This document shows positions 18,111-27,288 of a stretch of 64,000 bases of DNA, piece after piece. This DNA is from Sphingomonas hylomeconis (GTDB lineage: Bacteria > Pseudomonadota > Alphaproteobacteria > Sphingomonadales > Sphingomonadaceae): contig NZ_JANQBK010000001.1 in the NCBI RefSeq assembly GCF_025370105.1, positions 496,001 to 560,000 of the forward strand. Reading direction: 5' to 3'. The position numbers and the translations under genes are program-made. Positions within the stretch are counted from its first letter, which is position 1. Each line of letters starts with the position of its first letter. The notes under the pieces are model-generated. The model did no database searches. It was not told where the DNA came from and worked only from the letters and a program-made list of their open reading frames with translations.

Positions 18111-20604
18111 GGATCGGCCAGGCACCGAGCAGCCCGAGCGTCATCACGCTGGCCACGCCGATCGCCAGTGTCGCGGCGACCGTGCCGTAATCGGGCAGCC
18201 ATTCGAATTCGAACAGTTCGACCACGACGTACCACGCGCCGCCCAGGCCGAGCAGCAGCGCCAGCACCGCGAGCGCCGCGCTCAGAAAGGCATATTCGAT
18301 CGCCTGGCTGGCCAGCACCTGCGCCCGCGTCGCGCCCAGGGTGCGCAGGATGACGCTGTCATAGGTGCGCGCCTCGCGCGCGGCGGCGATCGCGCCGATC
18401 AGCACGGCGATGCCCGCGAATACCGCGACCGAAGTGGCCGCGGTGATCGCCGCGGCCATCTGGCTGACGATGTCGCGCAGCTGGCCGAGCACTTCCCGCA
18501 CTTCGATCATCGATACCGAGGGGAAGGGCTTCAGCAGCGCGCGCATTACCCCGCTTTCCCCGCCCCTGGGCAGATCGATCGTGGCGGCGAGATTGTGCGG
18601 CGCATCCGAGATCGCGTTGGGCGAGAAGACCATGACATAGTTGAAGCCGAGCGTGTCCCAGCTGATGCGGCGGAACGAGGCGATGCGCGCGCTGCGCTCG
18701 ACGCCGAGCAGGCTGTAGCTGATCGGATCGCCGAGCTTGAGGCCGAGTGCGGTGCCCAGCCGTTCGTCGAGCGAGACCAACGGGGGGCCGGCATAGTTTT
18801 TGGGCCACCAGCGGCCGGCGGTCAGTTCGCTGCCCTCCGGCAGTGTCTCGGCATAGGTCAGCCCGCGTTCGCCACGCAGCGCCCAAGCGCCCTCGGGCAG
18901 CGTCTTCAAGTCCGCCACGCGCGTCGCGCCATAGCCGGTGATCGTGCCGCGCAGCGCGGGCACGGTGGCGATATCCGCCTTGGGTGCGACGGCGAGGATC
19001 GTGCGGCGGAATTCGGCCTCGCGGTCGCGCGGCACGTCGAGCGCGAACAGCGCCGGGGCGCGCTGCGGCACGGTGCGGGCGATATTGGCGTCGATGCTGG
19101 TGCGGATCGCGGCGAGCAGCACGAACAGCGTCAAACCAAGGCCGAGCGCCACGACCAGCGCGCCGGTGCGCGCGCCGGGCCGGTGCAGCGCGGCGATGGC
19201 GAGCCGGAGCAGCGGGCGGCGCGCGCGGGGCAAAGCGGCGGCACCCTTGCGCACGAGCCAACCGACGCCGGCGAGCAGCAGCAATACGGCGGCAACGGCG
19301 GCGAGGAAGCTGGCGGTAAGCCCGGGCTGTTCTGCGGTAAGCAGCGCCAGCGCGACGACCGCAACGCCGGCACCCGCCATCCACGGCAGCGTACGCGCGA
19401 GCGGCGCACGGCGCTCGTCGAACACGCCGCGCAACAGCCCGGCGGCGGGGATCGTACCGGCGGCAACGAGCGGCGGCGCGGTGAAACCGAGCGCGATGAG
19501 CAGGCCGTAGCTGGCGGCGAGCGCCAGCGGCCCCCATTCGATCGCAAAGCGTGGCGCCACGGGCAGGACCTGCCCGGCAAGCGCGACGATGCCGGGAACG
19601 GCGATCACGCCGACCAGCAACCCGGCAAGGATGCCGACCAGGGCGACCGCGCCGATCTGCAGGATGTAGATCCGGGCGATCGTGCCCGAAGTCGCGCCCA
19701 ATACCTTGAGCGCGGCGATGCTGCCGCGGCGGCTGGCGAGGTAGGAGGACACGCCGTTGCCGACGCCGATTCCGGCGATGACCAGCGCCGACAGCGCGAC
19801 CAGCATGAGGAACTGGCCCATCCGCTCGACGAAGCGCGCCGCGCCGGGCGCGGCGCGATCGCGCGTCTTGGCCTCCCAGCCGCCGGTGGGAAAGCGTGCC
19901 TTGAAGCGGTCGGCGGCGGCCTGCGGGGTGCGGCCGGCGGCGAGCTTCACGCGGTATTTGCTCGTGTACATGCTGCCGGGCTGGATCAGACCGGTGCGGC
20001 CGAGCCCGTCGCTGGTGACGATCGCCACCGGGCCGAGCGTGAAGCCTTCGCCGAGCCGGTCGGGTTCGTTGGCGATGATCCCGCCGATCGTGAAGCTGGC
20101 GCTGCCGATCTTGAACACGCCGCCGGGCTGGAGGGCGAGGCGTTCGGCGAGCGCGGGCGCGATCCATACTATTCTCGAACCCTTTTCCCGTCCGACGCCG
20201 GGTAAAGCGCTGTTTTTCGGATCGGGACGCACGTCGAGCGACCCATATAGCGGGTACGCCGCATCGACCGCCTTCAACTCGATCGGCACGATCAGCGGAT
20301 CGGCGGCGCTGCCGCCGACCGCGGTCGCCTGCATGCTGGTGGTTTCGGAGACCGTTCCCAACGACGCCATCGCGGTGCGCTCCGGCGCATCGGCCGGCCG
20401 CTGCGAGAGCGCGAACTCGACATCGCCGCCGAGGATCAGCGCGCCGCGCGCGGCCAGTTCGCGCTCGATCGCCTGGGTCAGGCTGCCGATCGCCGCCAGC
20501 GCGCCGACCCCGAGGAACAGGCAGGCGAGCAGCAGGCGCAGCCCGCGGAACTTGAGATCGATCTCGCGGCGGGCAAGGCGCCAGGCGGTGCGCCATTCGT
20601 TCAT
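18073..20604 (-). CDS. ABC transporter permease, YbbP/FtsX-like
   Basis: An 843-residue large permease with an N-terminal helix (LRLLLACLFLGVGALAAIGSL), an extracytoplasmic MacB-like core domain (about residues 50-250), a first FtsX membrane block (about 260-400), further helices (415-470), a second periplasmic domain and a last FtsX block at the C-terminus ending in PARALRQL. This is the YbbP architecture. Together with the ATPase encoded 4 nt-overlapping upstream it forms a mechanotransmission-type ABC system thought to act on envelope lipids or lipoproteins rather than import a nutrient. Confidence 0.9.
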   Translation of the reverse strand: MNEWRTAWRLARREIDLKFRGLRLLLACLFLGVGALAAIGSLTQAIERELAARGALILGGDVEFALSQRPADAPERTAMASLGTVSETTSMQATAVGGSAADPLIVPIELKAVDAAYPLYGSLDVRPDPKNSALPGVGREKGSRIVWIAPALAERLALQPGGVFKIGSASFTIGGIIANEPDRLGEGFTLGPVAIVTSDGLGRTGLIQPGSMYTSKYRVKLAAGRTPQAAADRFKARFPTGGWEAKTRDRAAPGAARFVERMGQFLMLVALSALVIAGIGVGNGVSSYLASRRGSIAALKVLGATSGTIARIYILQIGAVALVGILAGLLVGVIAVPGIVALAGQVLPVAPRFAIEWGPLALAASYGLLIALGFTAPPLVAAGTIPAAGLLRGVFDERRAPLARTLPWMAGAGVAVVALALLTAEQPGLTASFLAAVAAVLLLLAGVGWLVRKGAAALPRARRPLLRLAIAALHRPGARTGALVVALGLGLTLFVLLAAIRTSIDANIARTVPQRAPALFALDVPRDREAEFRRTILAVAPKADIATVPALRGTITGYGATRVADLKTLPEGAWALRGERGLTYAETLPEGSELTAGRWWPKNYAGPPLVSLDERLGTALGLKLGDPISYSLLGVERSARIASFRRISWDTLGFNYVMVFSPNAISDAPHNLAATIDLPRGGESGVMRALLKPFPSVSMIEVREVLGQLRDIVSQMAAAITAATSVAVFAGIAVLIGAIAAAREARTYDSVILRTLGATRAQVLASQAIEYAFLSAALAVLALLLGLGGAWYVVVELFEFEWLPDYGTVAATLAIGVASVMTLGLLGAWPILSVRPARALRQL

Positions 20605-21299
20605 TTGGTGCGGTCCGCGACGATATGGCCGTCGGCGAGCTCGATGATGCGATCGCAGCGTGCTGCAAGGCTGGCGTCGTGCGTGATCACCACCAGCGTC
20701 GCGCCTGCCGCGACCTGGCGGGCGAACAGCAGATCCATGATCGCCGCGCCGGTCGCGGTATCGAGATTGCCGGTCGGTTCGTCGGCGAAGACCAAAGCCG
20801 GGCGCGGCCCGAGCGCGCGGGCGATCGCCACGCGCTGCTGTTCGCCGCCGGAAAGCTGCGCCGGATAGTGATCGAGCCGATGGCCGAGGCCGACCGCCTC
20901 AAGCTCGGCATCGGCGCGCGCAAAGGCATCGGCCATGCCGGCAAGCTCCATCGGCACGGCGACGTTCTCGCGCGCGGTCATCGTCGGCAGCAGGTGGAAC
21001 GCCTGCAGCACGATGCCGATGCGGCCGCGCCGCGCGCGCGCCAGCGCATCCTCGTCGAGCGTGGTGAAGTCGAGCCCGGCGACCCACACCTGGCCGGCAT
21101 TGGCACGCTCAAGCCCGGACAGGACTGCCATCAGCGAGGACTTGCCAGATCCCGACGGGCCGAGCAGTGCCAGACTGGTGCCGCGCGCGACGTCCAGGTC
21201 GATGCCGCGCAAAATTATGGTCGGCGTGTCGCTGGCGCCGAGCGTCAGGGTGACACCCCGGGCGGCGATCACCATATCGGCGTCGTTGAGGTCGGACAT
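20601..21299 (-). CDS. ABC transporter ATP-binding protein, YbbA-like
   Basis: A 232-residue MacB/LolD-type ATPase. Walker A GPSGSGKSS, Q-loop LQAFHLLPTM, signature LSGGEQQRVAIARAL, Walker B ALVFADEPT and the H-loop VITHD are all intact. It starts at 21299 and its stop overlaps the permease start (ATGA). The tesA gene starts 14 nt away on the other strand, the same ybbP-ybbA/tesA arrangement as in E. coli. The ATPase lacks a strong ribosome-binding site; the complementary strand of its upstream bases is the tesA site. Confidence 0.92.
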   Translation of the reverse strand: MSDLNDADMVIAARGVTLTLGASDTPTIILRGIDLDVARGTSLALLGPSGSGKSSLMAVLSGLERANAGQVWVAGLDFTTLDEDALARARRGRIGIVLQAFHLLPTMTARENVAVPMELAGMADAFARADAELEAVGLGHRLDHYPAQLSGGEQQRVAIARALGPRPALVFADEPTGNLDTATGAAIMDLLFARQVAAGATLVVITHDASLAARCDRIIELADGHIVADRTK

Positions 21300-21313
21300 G
21301 AAGGGAGATCGCC

Positions 21314-22036
21314 TTGGAACGTGGTGGATACGGATATGGGGCGGGTGCGCTGGTTCTCCAAGCGATGTTGCTGAGCGGCTGCGACGGTGAGGTTGCCACG
21401 CCGCTGCCCACGCCGACTCCGACAGCGGCCGCCGCGCTGCCGACACCGGCGCCGGTGACCGGCGACGAACGGCTGATCCTGGCGTTCGGCGACAGCCTCT
21501 ACGCCGGCTACGGGCTGCAGCGCGGGCAAAGCCTGCCCGATGCGGTGCAGGCGCGGCTGCGCGGGGACGGGATCAATGCGAAGATCGTCAATGCCGGGGT
21601 GTCTGGCGATACCAGCGCCGCGGGGCGACAGCGGCTGGCCTTCTCGCTCAACAATCTGCCGCGCAAGCCCGATCTCGTGCTGCTCGGTCTGGGCGGAAAC
21701 GATGTGCTGCGGCAGATCGCGCCGGCGGAAACGCGCGCCAACATGGCCGCGATGCTCGACGAGCTGAAGAAGCGCAGCATTCCCGTGATGCTCACCGGAA
21801 TGCTCGCGCCGCCCAATCTGGGGCCGGAATATGCGGGACAATTCAACCGCATCTGGCCGGATCTCGCTGCGCAGTATCAGACCGCGCTCTACCCCTTCAT
21901 CCTCGACGGCGTGATCGGCAACCCGGCACTGATGCAGCGAGATCGCGTCCATCCGACCGCGCAGGGCGTCGCGAAGATCGCCTCGAAGGTCGCGCCGCTG
22001 GTGGCGGAGCGGCTTGAGCGGCTGGAGCGTGACTGA
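21314..22036 (+). CDS. tesA: TesA-type SGNH lysophospholipase/arylesterase, lipoprotein
   Basis: A 240-residue esterase of the SGNH family. It has a signal ending in a lipobox (LLSGC, Cys23), a Pro/Thr linker (residues 28-49), the nucleophile block FGDSLYAGYGL (Ser61), the GGND block and the closing DRVHPT with the catalytic Asp/His. TesA hydrolyses thioesters and lysophospholipids in the periplasm. The start is a TTG at 21314 behind AAGGGAGA; no ATG is available before the signal peptide core. The E. coli enzyme is soluble, so the lipobox is a notable difference. Confidence 0.88.
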   Translation: MERGGYGYGAGALVLQAMLLSGCDGEVATPLPTPTPTAAAALPTPAPVTGDERLILAFGDSLYAGYGLQRGQSLPDAVQARLRGDGINAKIVNAGVSGDTSAAGRQRLAFSLNNLPRKPDLVLLGLGGNDVLRQIAPAETRANMAAMLDELKKRSIPVMLTGMLAPPNLGPEYAGQFNRIWPDLAAQYQTALYPFILDGVIGNPALMQRDRVHPTAQGVAKIASKVAPLVAERLERLERD

Positions 22037-22042
22037 TCGGCT

Positions 22043-22723
22043 TCAGGTCCGGATATAGCGGAAGTACCAGACTTCGTGCCCCTGGCGCCGCGCCTTGCGC
22101 TCGTAGCGCGTCTCGGGCCAGTCGTCGGGGCGGGTGAGGAAGTCGGCCGGCGTCTCGGCCTGCCAGACGAAGTCTTGGCGCTGGTTCATCACCATCATCG
22201 ACCAGCGGCAATAGGTCGGATCGTCGGTGCCGAGACGGAATTCGGCGCCGGGCTTGAGTTTGCGCTGGATCAGATCGAGCGGGCCGTGATTGACCATACG
22301 GCGCTTGGCGTGGCGCGCCTTGCGCCACGGATCGGGGTGCAGCAGGTAGAGCCGGTCGAGCGATTCATCGGGCAGCCGTTCGACCACGTCGAGCGCATCG
22401 CCCATGTACAGCCGGACATTGCCGAGATCGCCATCGCGGACATGCGCCAGCGCGCCGACCACGCCGTTGAGGAACGGCTCGCAGCCGATGAAGCCGGTAT
22501 CGGGATTGGCGATGGCCTGGCCAGCGAGATGTTCGCCCGCGCCGAAGCCGATTTCGAGTTGCAGTGGGCGATCGTCGCCGAACAGGGTGGACGCGTCGAG
22601 CGGCCCCGTATCGGGTACGCTGATGCGCGGCAGCAGTTCCTCGACAAGCTCGGCCTGGCCCAGGCGCAATTTGTGGCCCTGGCGTCGGCCATAGAGGCGG
22701 CGGGTGGTCATCGGATCGATCAT
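22043..22723 (-). CDS. trmB: tRNA (guanine-N7-)-methyltransferase
   Basis: A 226-residue SAM enzyme forming m7G46 in tRNA. The SAM-binding LEIGFGAGEHL, the LHPDPWRKARHAKRRM signature with catalytic Asp, and GAEFRLGTDDPTYC are typical of TrmB. A second ATG at 22711 (MTTRRLYGRRQGHKLR) is an equally plausible start. Its 3' end lies 6 nt from the end of the convergent tesA gene. Confidence 0.93.
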   Translation of the reverse strand: MIDPMTTRRLYGRRQGHKLRLGQAELVEELLPRISVPDTGPLDASTLFGDDRPLQLEIGFGAGEHLAGQAIANPDTGFIGCEPFLNGVVGALAHVRDGDLGNVRLYMGDALDVVERLPDESLDRLYLLHPDPWRKARHAKRRMVNHGPLDLIQRKLKPGAEFRLGTDDPTYCRWSMMVMNQRQDFVWQAETPADFLTRPDDWPETRYERKARRQGHEVWYFRYIRT

Positions 22724-22797
22724 CGGCGCTGCTCTAGCGCGCCAGCGCCGCGCGTCCAGTCGGCGGAGCCATTTCGCGGCGCGTTGGTTGGGGGGGA

Positions 22798-23400
22798 ATG
22801 AGCAAAACCAGGAAAGCCGCGACCTCGGTCGTCAAGGCGGATCGCAAGCTGAGTCGCAAGGCGGCGGCGAAGCGCGAGACGCCGCTCGTGAAGGGCGTGG
22901 AGGCTGCCGGCGATCTGGCCGACCAGCCGCCGCTGATCGTCTTGAGCGTGGTCACGATCTTGGTGGGGGCGGTGCTGCGCCGCCCGGCGGTGGCCAAAAG
23001 CGGGGTGCGGATGCTGGTGAGCCATTTAGTGGCGACCGGGCTCAAGACCGTCGTCAAAAGGTCGATCGACCGCACCCGCCCAGCGAAGGCGCTCGACAGC
23101 GGCAACCATCATTTCAAGAAGGGCAAAAGCCGCGATCACGACCAGACGTCGTTCCCGTCCGGTCATACGGCGGGGGCCGTGGCGATCGCCAGCGCGGTGG
23201 CGCACGATGCGCCGGGGGCTGCGCTACCGGTCTATGCCGTGGCGGGCGCGGCGGCGGCAGCGCAATTGCCCAGCGGCAAACATTATCTGCTCGATACGAT
23301 TGCCGGCGCGGCGATCGGTTATGTTAGTGAACTGGCGACGAGCGCCGCGCTCCGCGGGGCGGAGGCGGCGCTCGCCGGGATCAGGCGACGGCAGCCTTGA
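22798..23400 (+). CDS. PAP2 (type 2 phosphatidic acid phosphatase) family protein
   Basis: A 200-residue phosphatase. The three active-site motifs are present: [18 protein letters not shown] and [14 protein letters not shown]. The basic, lysine-rich N-terminus (residues 1-30) is cytosolic and hydrophobic segments follow. Family members dephosphorylate phosphatidic acid, undecaprenyl diphosphate or similar lipids. Its last 20 nt overlap the end of the convergent metK gene. Confidence 0.85.
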   Translation: MSKTRKAATSVVKADRKLSRKAAAKRETPLVKGVEAAGDLADQPPLIVLSVVTILVGAVLRRPAVAKSGVRMLVSHLVATGLKTVVKRSIDRTRPAKALDSGNHHFKKGKSRDHDQTSFPSGHTAGAVAIASAVAHDAPGAALPVYAVAGAAAAAQLPSGKHYLLDTIAGAAIGYVSELATSAALRGAEAALAGIRRRQP

Positions 23401-24598
23401 GAGCGTCGACCAGATCGGTCTTTTCCCACGTAAAGCTGTTCCCCTCGGGCTCACGCCCGAAATGGCCGTATGCGGCGGTCTTCTTGTAGATCGGCGCGTT
23501 GAGCTTGAGATGCTCGCGGATCCCCTTGGGGGTCAGGCGCACCAGCTGCGGCAGCACTTCCTCGATCTTGGCTTCGGGCACCGTGCCGGTGCCGTGCAGA
23601 TCGACATAGAGCGACAGCGGCTCGGCGATGCCGATCGCATAGCTTAGCTGGATCGTGCAGCGGCGCGCGAGGCCGGCAGCAACGACGTTCTTCGCCATAT
23701 AGCGTGCGACATAGGCAGCCGAGCGATCGACCTTCGTCGGATCCTTGCCGCTGAACGCGCCGCCGCCGTGCGGGCTGGCGCCGCCGTACGTGTCGACGAT
23801 GATCTTGCGGCCGGTGACGCCGGCATCGCCATCGGGCCCGCCGATTTCGAACTGGCCGGTCGGGTTTATATAGATCTTCGTTGCGTCGGAGATGAAGCCG
23901 TCGGGCAGCACGTCCTTGAACACGCCCATCACATAGTCGTGCAGCACCGCATATTTCGCGGCATCAGCATTGTCGCCCTTCTCGCAATAGCCCGGCGCAT
24001 GCTGGGTGGAGACAACCAGGGCGGTGGCGGCGACGGGAACCTCGTTCTCGTAGGACAGGGTCACCTGGCTCTTGGCGTCCGGCTGCAGGAACGGCGCGGC
24101 GCCCGAGTGACGATCGGCGGCCATCCGCTCGAGGATCTTGTGGCTGTAATACAAGGTAGCGGGCATCAGGCCGGGCGTCTCGTCGGTCGCATAACCGAAC
24201 ATGATGCCCTGATCGCCGGCGCCTTCGTCCTTGTTGCCGCTCTCGTCCACGCCCATCGCGATATGCGCGGACTGGCCGTGGAGGTTGTTTTCGAAGCGGA
24301 AGCTTTCCCAGTGGAAGCCGGACTGTTCGTACCCGATTTCCTTGACCGTGTTGCGGACGGCGGCTTCGATCTCGTCGAGCACGCCGGGCGCCCACTGGTC
24401 ATTCTCGTAAATGCCCTTGCCGCGGATTTCGCCGGCCAGGACGACGAGCTGCGTGGTGGTCAGCGTCTCGCAGGCGATGCGTGCCTCGCTGTCCTTGGCC
24501 AGGAACAGATCGACGATCGTGTCGCTGATCTGGTCTGCGACCTTGTCGGGATGGCCCTCGGAAACCGATTCGGACGTGAAAAGAAAACTGGAACGCAT
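23381..24598 (-). CDS. metK: S-adenosylmethionine synthase
   Basis: A 405-residue MetK making SAM from methionine and ATP. Hallmarks: [20 protein letters not shown] at the start, the [12 protein letters not shown] loop, and [19 protein letters not shown] with the catalytic Lys. The start at 24598 ([12 protein letters not shown]) matches the family. The operator-like palindrome at 24645-24666 suggests repression in response to the methyl cycle. Confidence 0.97.
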   Translation of the reverse strand: MRSSFLFTSESVSEGHPDKVADQISDTIVDLFLAKDSEARIACETLTTTQLVVLAGEIRGKGIYENDQWAPGVLDEIEAAVRNTVKEIGYEQSGFHWESFRFENNLHGQSAHIAMGVDESGNKDEGAGDQGIMFGYATDETPGLMPATLYYSHKILERMAADRHSGAAPFLQPDAKSQVTLSYENEVPVAATALVVSTQHAPGYCEKGDNADAAKYAVLHDYVMGVFKDVLPDGFISDATKIYINPTGQFEIGGPDGDAGVTGRKIIVDTYGGASPHGGGAFSGKDPTKVDRSAAYVARYMAKNVVAAGLARRCTIQLSYAIGIAEPLSLYVDLHGTGTVPEAKIEEVLPQLVRLTPKGIREHLKLNAPIYKKTAAYGHFGREPEGNSFTWEKTDLVDALKAAVA

Positions 24599-24644
24599 GT
24601 GGTGATCCTCGTTGTGGAGGAGAGCTTCGGCCGTTGCCATGCCT

Positions 24645-24666
24645 GATATAAAGCTTTCCTTATATC
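24645..24666 (-). promoter_or_regulatory. Palindromic operator candidate upstream of metK
   Basis: GATATAA-N8-TTATATC, perfect 7-bp arms, A/T-rich in a GC-rich genome, centred about 57 nt before the metK start and between the lnt stop and metK. ArsR-type SahR regulators and other methionine-cycle regulators control metK in proteobacteria through A/T-rich palindromes; whether this is such a site is inference, and no regulator gene is nearby. Confidence 0.5.
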
Positions 24667-24673
24667 GCACGCC

Positions 24674-26251
24674 CTATCGCGCGCGCCGCCGGAAGGCAAA
24701 TGCCAACAGCAGCAGCGCCAGCGCGACCAAGCCGGCCATCAGGTTGCCGATGCGCGCAAACAGCGTGGGCGGGTAGGGGGCGGGCAGTGGCAATTCGATC
24801 GCGCCAGCGCGGTTGGCAGGGATGGTGGCGAGCAGCGTGCCGTCCGGCCCGATGATCGCGGAAATGCCCGTCGGCGTGGCGCGCAGGATCGGCAGGCCCT
24901 CCTCGATCGCGCGCAGCCGCGCCTGCGCGAGATGCTCGGGGGGGCCCCAATTGCCGAACCAGGCATCGTTGGATGGATTGAACAGGAAGGCCGGGCGGTG
25001 CGCGCGATCGACCGTCTGGCCGGAGAAGATGATTTCGTAGCAAATCTGCATGCCGACCGTGCCGAAGAACGGAATGGTCACGCCACGCGGGCCGGGGCCG
25101 TCGGCGAAATCGACCTCGCCCGGCACCAGGCGGTTTAGACCGATGCGCGACAGGATTGGGCGGGCGGGAAGATATTCGCCGTACGGCACGAGATGCGCCT
25201 TGTCGTAGCGCCCGATGATCCGTGCCCCTGCGTCGATCGCGAAGATCGAATTGGTCGCGGCGGCCAGCTCGCCCCCGGCATCGAACTGCATGCTGTTGCC
25301 GCCGGTCAGCACCACATCGTTGCGGCCGAGCGCGGCGGCGATGCGCATCCGTGTGAACGATGCCGTGCCGCGCCAATAAGCGGTGGCGGGATAGCCGTCC
25401 TCGAGCATGTAGCGCACCGCGCCTTCGGGCCAGACGATCAGCCGCGGAGCGGGGCCGGGCGTGCCGTTCAGCGCGAGCAGCGCCTGGAGATTGGCCTCGG
25501 CATAATCGTCCTGCGGGCGTTCTTCCTGCCCGAGATCGGGCTGGACGACGCGGACGCGGGGCGCGTTCGCCGGTGGTGGCGCCGCGGGTGTTTGCGGAAG
25601 GCGGACACCGGTGAGCGCGAGCAGGCCCGTAACCAGAACGACCGGGACGGCGAAGCGCCAGCGCCGCCCGATGGCGAGCAGCACGGCACCCGCCACGACG
25701 ATGGTGAGGCCCGACAGCGCGTAGGTGCCGACCCAGGCGGCGACGTGCGACACGCCCGGGAGCGGCAACCAGACCACGCCGAGCGGATTCCAGGGATAGC
25801 CAGTGAACAGCGTGCCGCGCAGCCATTCGGTGACAATCCAGGCCGCACCGAACAGCAAGACGAAGCTCGCACCGGGCGAGCGCGTAGGCGTGCGGCCATA
25901 GCGCCAGGCGAGGCCCGCAGCAGCCATGGGATAGAGCGCGAGATACAGCGCGAGCAGGGCGACGGCGAGATAGCCGAGCCAGTGCGGCATATTATCCTGG
26001 AAGACGAAGGCGTGTTGGATCCAGTTGTTGCCGAGCGTGAAATGCCCGACGCCGAACGCCCAGCCGCGGAACAGCGCTTGTCTCAGCGTGCGGGCATCGT
26101 GAACCAGCCACATCCAGGCGGCGAGGCTAAGGAGCGCGGGCGGCCACAGGTCGAGCGGCGCGAAGCCGGTTGCGGCGATCGGGCCGAGCGCCAGGGCGAG
26201 GAGCGGGGCGTAGCGTGACGCAGCCCGGTTTCGTTCTTGGATCACCATCAC
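24674..26251 (-). CDS. lnt: Apolipoprotein N-acyltransferase
   Basis: A 525-residue enzyme that N-acylates the lipoprotein diacylglyceryl-cysteine. The N-terminal multi-helix region (about residues 15-215) is followed by a nitrilase-like domain with the catalytic triad context: IVWPEGAVRY (Glu), YDKAHLVPYGEYLP (Lys) and GTVGMQICYEIIF (Cys), closed by a final C-terminal helix. It is needed for the many lipoproteins encoded in this window. In many proteobacteria lnt follows corC; here the two are separated by katG and others. Confidence 0.94.
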   Translation of the reverse strand: MMVIQERNRAASRYAPLLALALGPIAATGFAPLDLWPPALLSLAAWMWLVHDARTLRQALFRGWAFGVGHFTLGNNWIQHAFVFQDNMPHWLGYLAVALLALYLALYPMAAAGLAWRYGRTPTRSPGASFVLLFGAAWIVTEWLRGTLFTGYPWNPLGVVWLPLPGVSHVAAWVGTYALSGLTIVVAGAVLLAIGRRWRFAVPVVLVTGLLALTGVRLPQTPAAPPPANAPRVRVVQPDLGQEERPQDDYAEANLQALLALNGTPGPAPRLIVWPEGAVRYMLEDGYPATAYWRGTASFTRMRIAAALGRNDVVLTGGNSMQFDAGGELAAATNSIFAIDAGARIIGRYDKAHLVPYGEYLPARPILSRIGLNRLVPGEVDFADGPGPRGVTIPFFGTVGMQICYEIIFSGQTVDRAHRPAFLFNPSNDAWFGNWGPPEHLAQARLRAIEEGLPILRATPTGISAIIGPDGTLLATIPANRAGAIELPLPAPYPPTLFARIGNLMAGLVALALLLLAFAFRRRAR

Positions 26252-26466
26252 CCTATTTTACTTGGTAGCCGCGGCCGCTGCATATGCGGCGCGCGACGTC
26301 GCGGGACAAGCGGGCGCTTCGACCTGCTCCGTGTTCGCCGAAGGTCAGAGCCCGCCGCGAGGGTATATGACGAGCGCAGCGCCCGTTACATCGCACCATG
26401 CCGACCCGGGGACTTCCGGGAAGGATTTGGATGACGGGGCGCAGCTTTACCGGCTATCGTCGCCGG

Positions 26467-26883
26467 ATGATCCGCCCCTTCCATCTTGCCTTTCCCGTCC
26501 ACGATCTCGCCGCGGCGCGCGCCTTTTACGGCGGCACGATGGGCTGCGCCGAGGGGCGGAGCAGCGATAGCTGGATCGATTTCGACCTGTATGGGCATCA
26601 GATCGTCGCGCATCTCGATCCGGTGGCCAAGCCGGTGGCGGTGGAGAATGCGGTCGACGGGCACAGCGTGCCGGTGCCGCATTTCGGCGTCGTGCTGACG
26701 ATGGCGGAGTGGCAGACGCTGGCGGACCGGGTCGCGGCGGCGGGCGTGTCGTTCGGCATCGCGCCCTATATCCGCTTCAAGGGGCAGCCGGGCGAGCAGG
26801 CGACGATGTTCTTTCGCGATCCCTCGGGCAACGCACTCGAGTTCAAGGCGTTTGCCGATGATGCGATGCTGTTCGCGACCTAA
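26467..26883 (+). CDS. VOC family dioxygenase-like protein
   Basis: A 138-residue protein of the glyoxalase/dioxygenase superfamily: [21 protein letters not shown] at the start, [14 protein letters not shown], and the closing [15 protein letters not shown] with the metal-binding Glu. Relatives are called extradiol dioxygenase-like; the substrate is unknown. The start at 26467 matches the family; an upstream in-frame ATG at 26398 would add a non-conserved tail. It is followed after 10 nt by the next gene. Confidence 0.82.
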   Translation: MIRPFHLAFPVHDLAAARAFYGGTMGCAEGRSSDSWIDFDLYGHQIVAHLDPVAKPVAVENAVDGHSVPVPHFGVVLTMAEWQTLADRVAAAGVSFGIAPYIRFKGQPGEQATMFFRDPSGNALEFKAFADDAMLFAT

Positions 26884-26893
26884 GGAAGAGTAG

Positions 26894-27196
26894 ATGACCG
26901 AGCCGATCACGATGGATATCCCACACAAATATGGCCGCGAGGGCGTGCGCGCCAAGCTCGATGCGGGCGTCGACAAGATCGCCGGCGTGGTGCCGGGCGG
27001 TGTGGTCAAGGATCATCGCTGGGACGGCGATACCTTGCACTTCACGATCGAGGGCATGGGGCAGCGGGTCGCCAGCCAGGTCGAACTGTTCGACGACAAG
27101 GTCCGGGCGACGATCGATCTCCCGCCGTTCCTCGCGCTGTTCGCGGCAAAGATTCGCGACAAGCTCGCCAAGGAAGCGCCCAAACTGCTGAAGTAA
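26894..27196 (+). CDS. Polyhydroxyalkanoic acid system family protein
   Basis: A 100-residue protein of the PHA_gran_rgn type: the opening MDIPHKYGREGVRAKLD, a beta-rich centre (DGDTLHFTIEGMGQRVASQVEL) and a C-terminal FLALFAAKIRDKLAKEAPKLLK helix match the family. Members are linked to polyhydroxyalkanoate granules by name, but direct evidence is thin and no PHA synthase is in the window. Probably in an operon with the upstream VOC gene. Confidence 0.78.
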   Translation: MTEPITMDIPHKYGREGVRAKLDAGVDKIAGVVPGGVVKDHRWDGDTLHFTIEGMGQRVASQVELFDDKVRATIDLPPFLALFAAKIRDKLAKEAPKLLK

Positions 27197-27230
27197 CCAG
27201 CCGCTCCGGCGCAGGCCGGGGCGACTGGTT
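27195..27230. terminator. Hairpin after the PHA-system gene
   Basis: AACCAG...CTGGTT arms with inner CCGGC/GCCGG, beginning at the stop codon. It lies between converging genes and has no T-run. Confidence 0.5.
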
Positions 27231-27288
27231 ATGGGTAAGGCACATCGCAAAGCAAAGCCTCGGTCCCCGGCCTCCGCGGGGGCGGCGC

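Noticed and set aside
17962..20205. 747-codon plus-strand frame opposite the ybbP-like gene
   Set aside because: Composition is extreme (Arg, Gln, Gly, Ala), with no hydrophobic core; the minus-strand permease is certain.
24599..24673. SAM riboswitch in front of metK
   Set aside because: Only 75 nt are available and the sole strong feature is a DNA-type palindrome; no riboswitch core motifs were seen.
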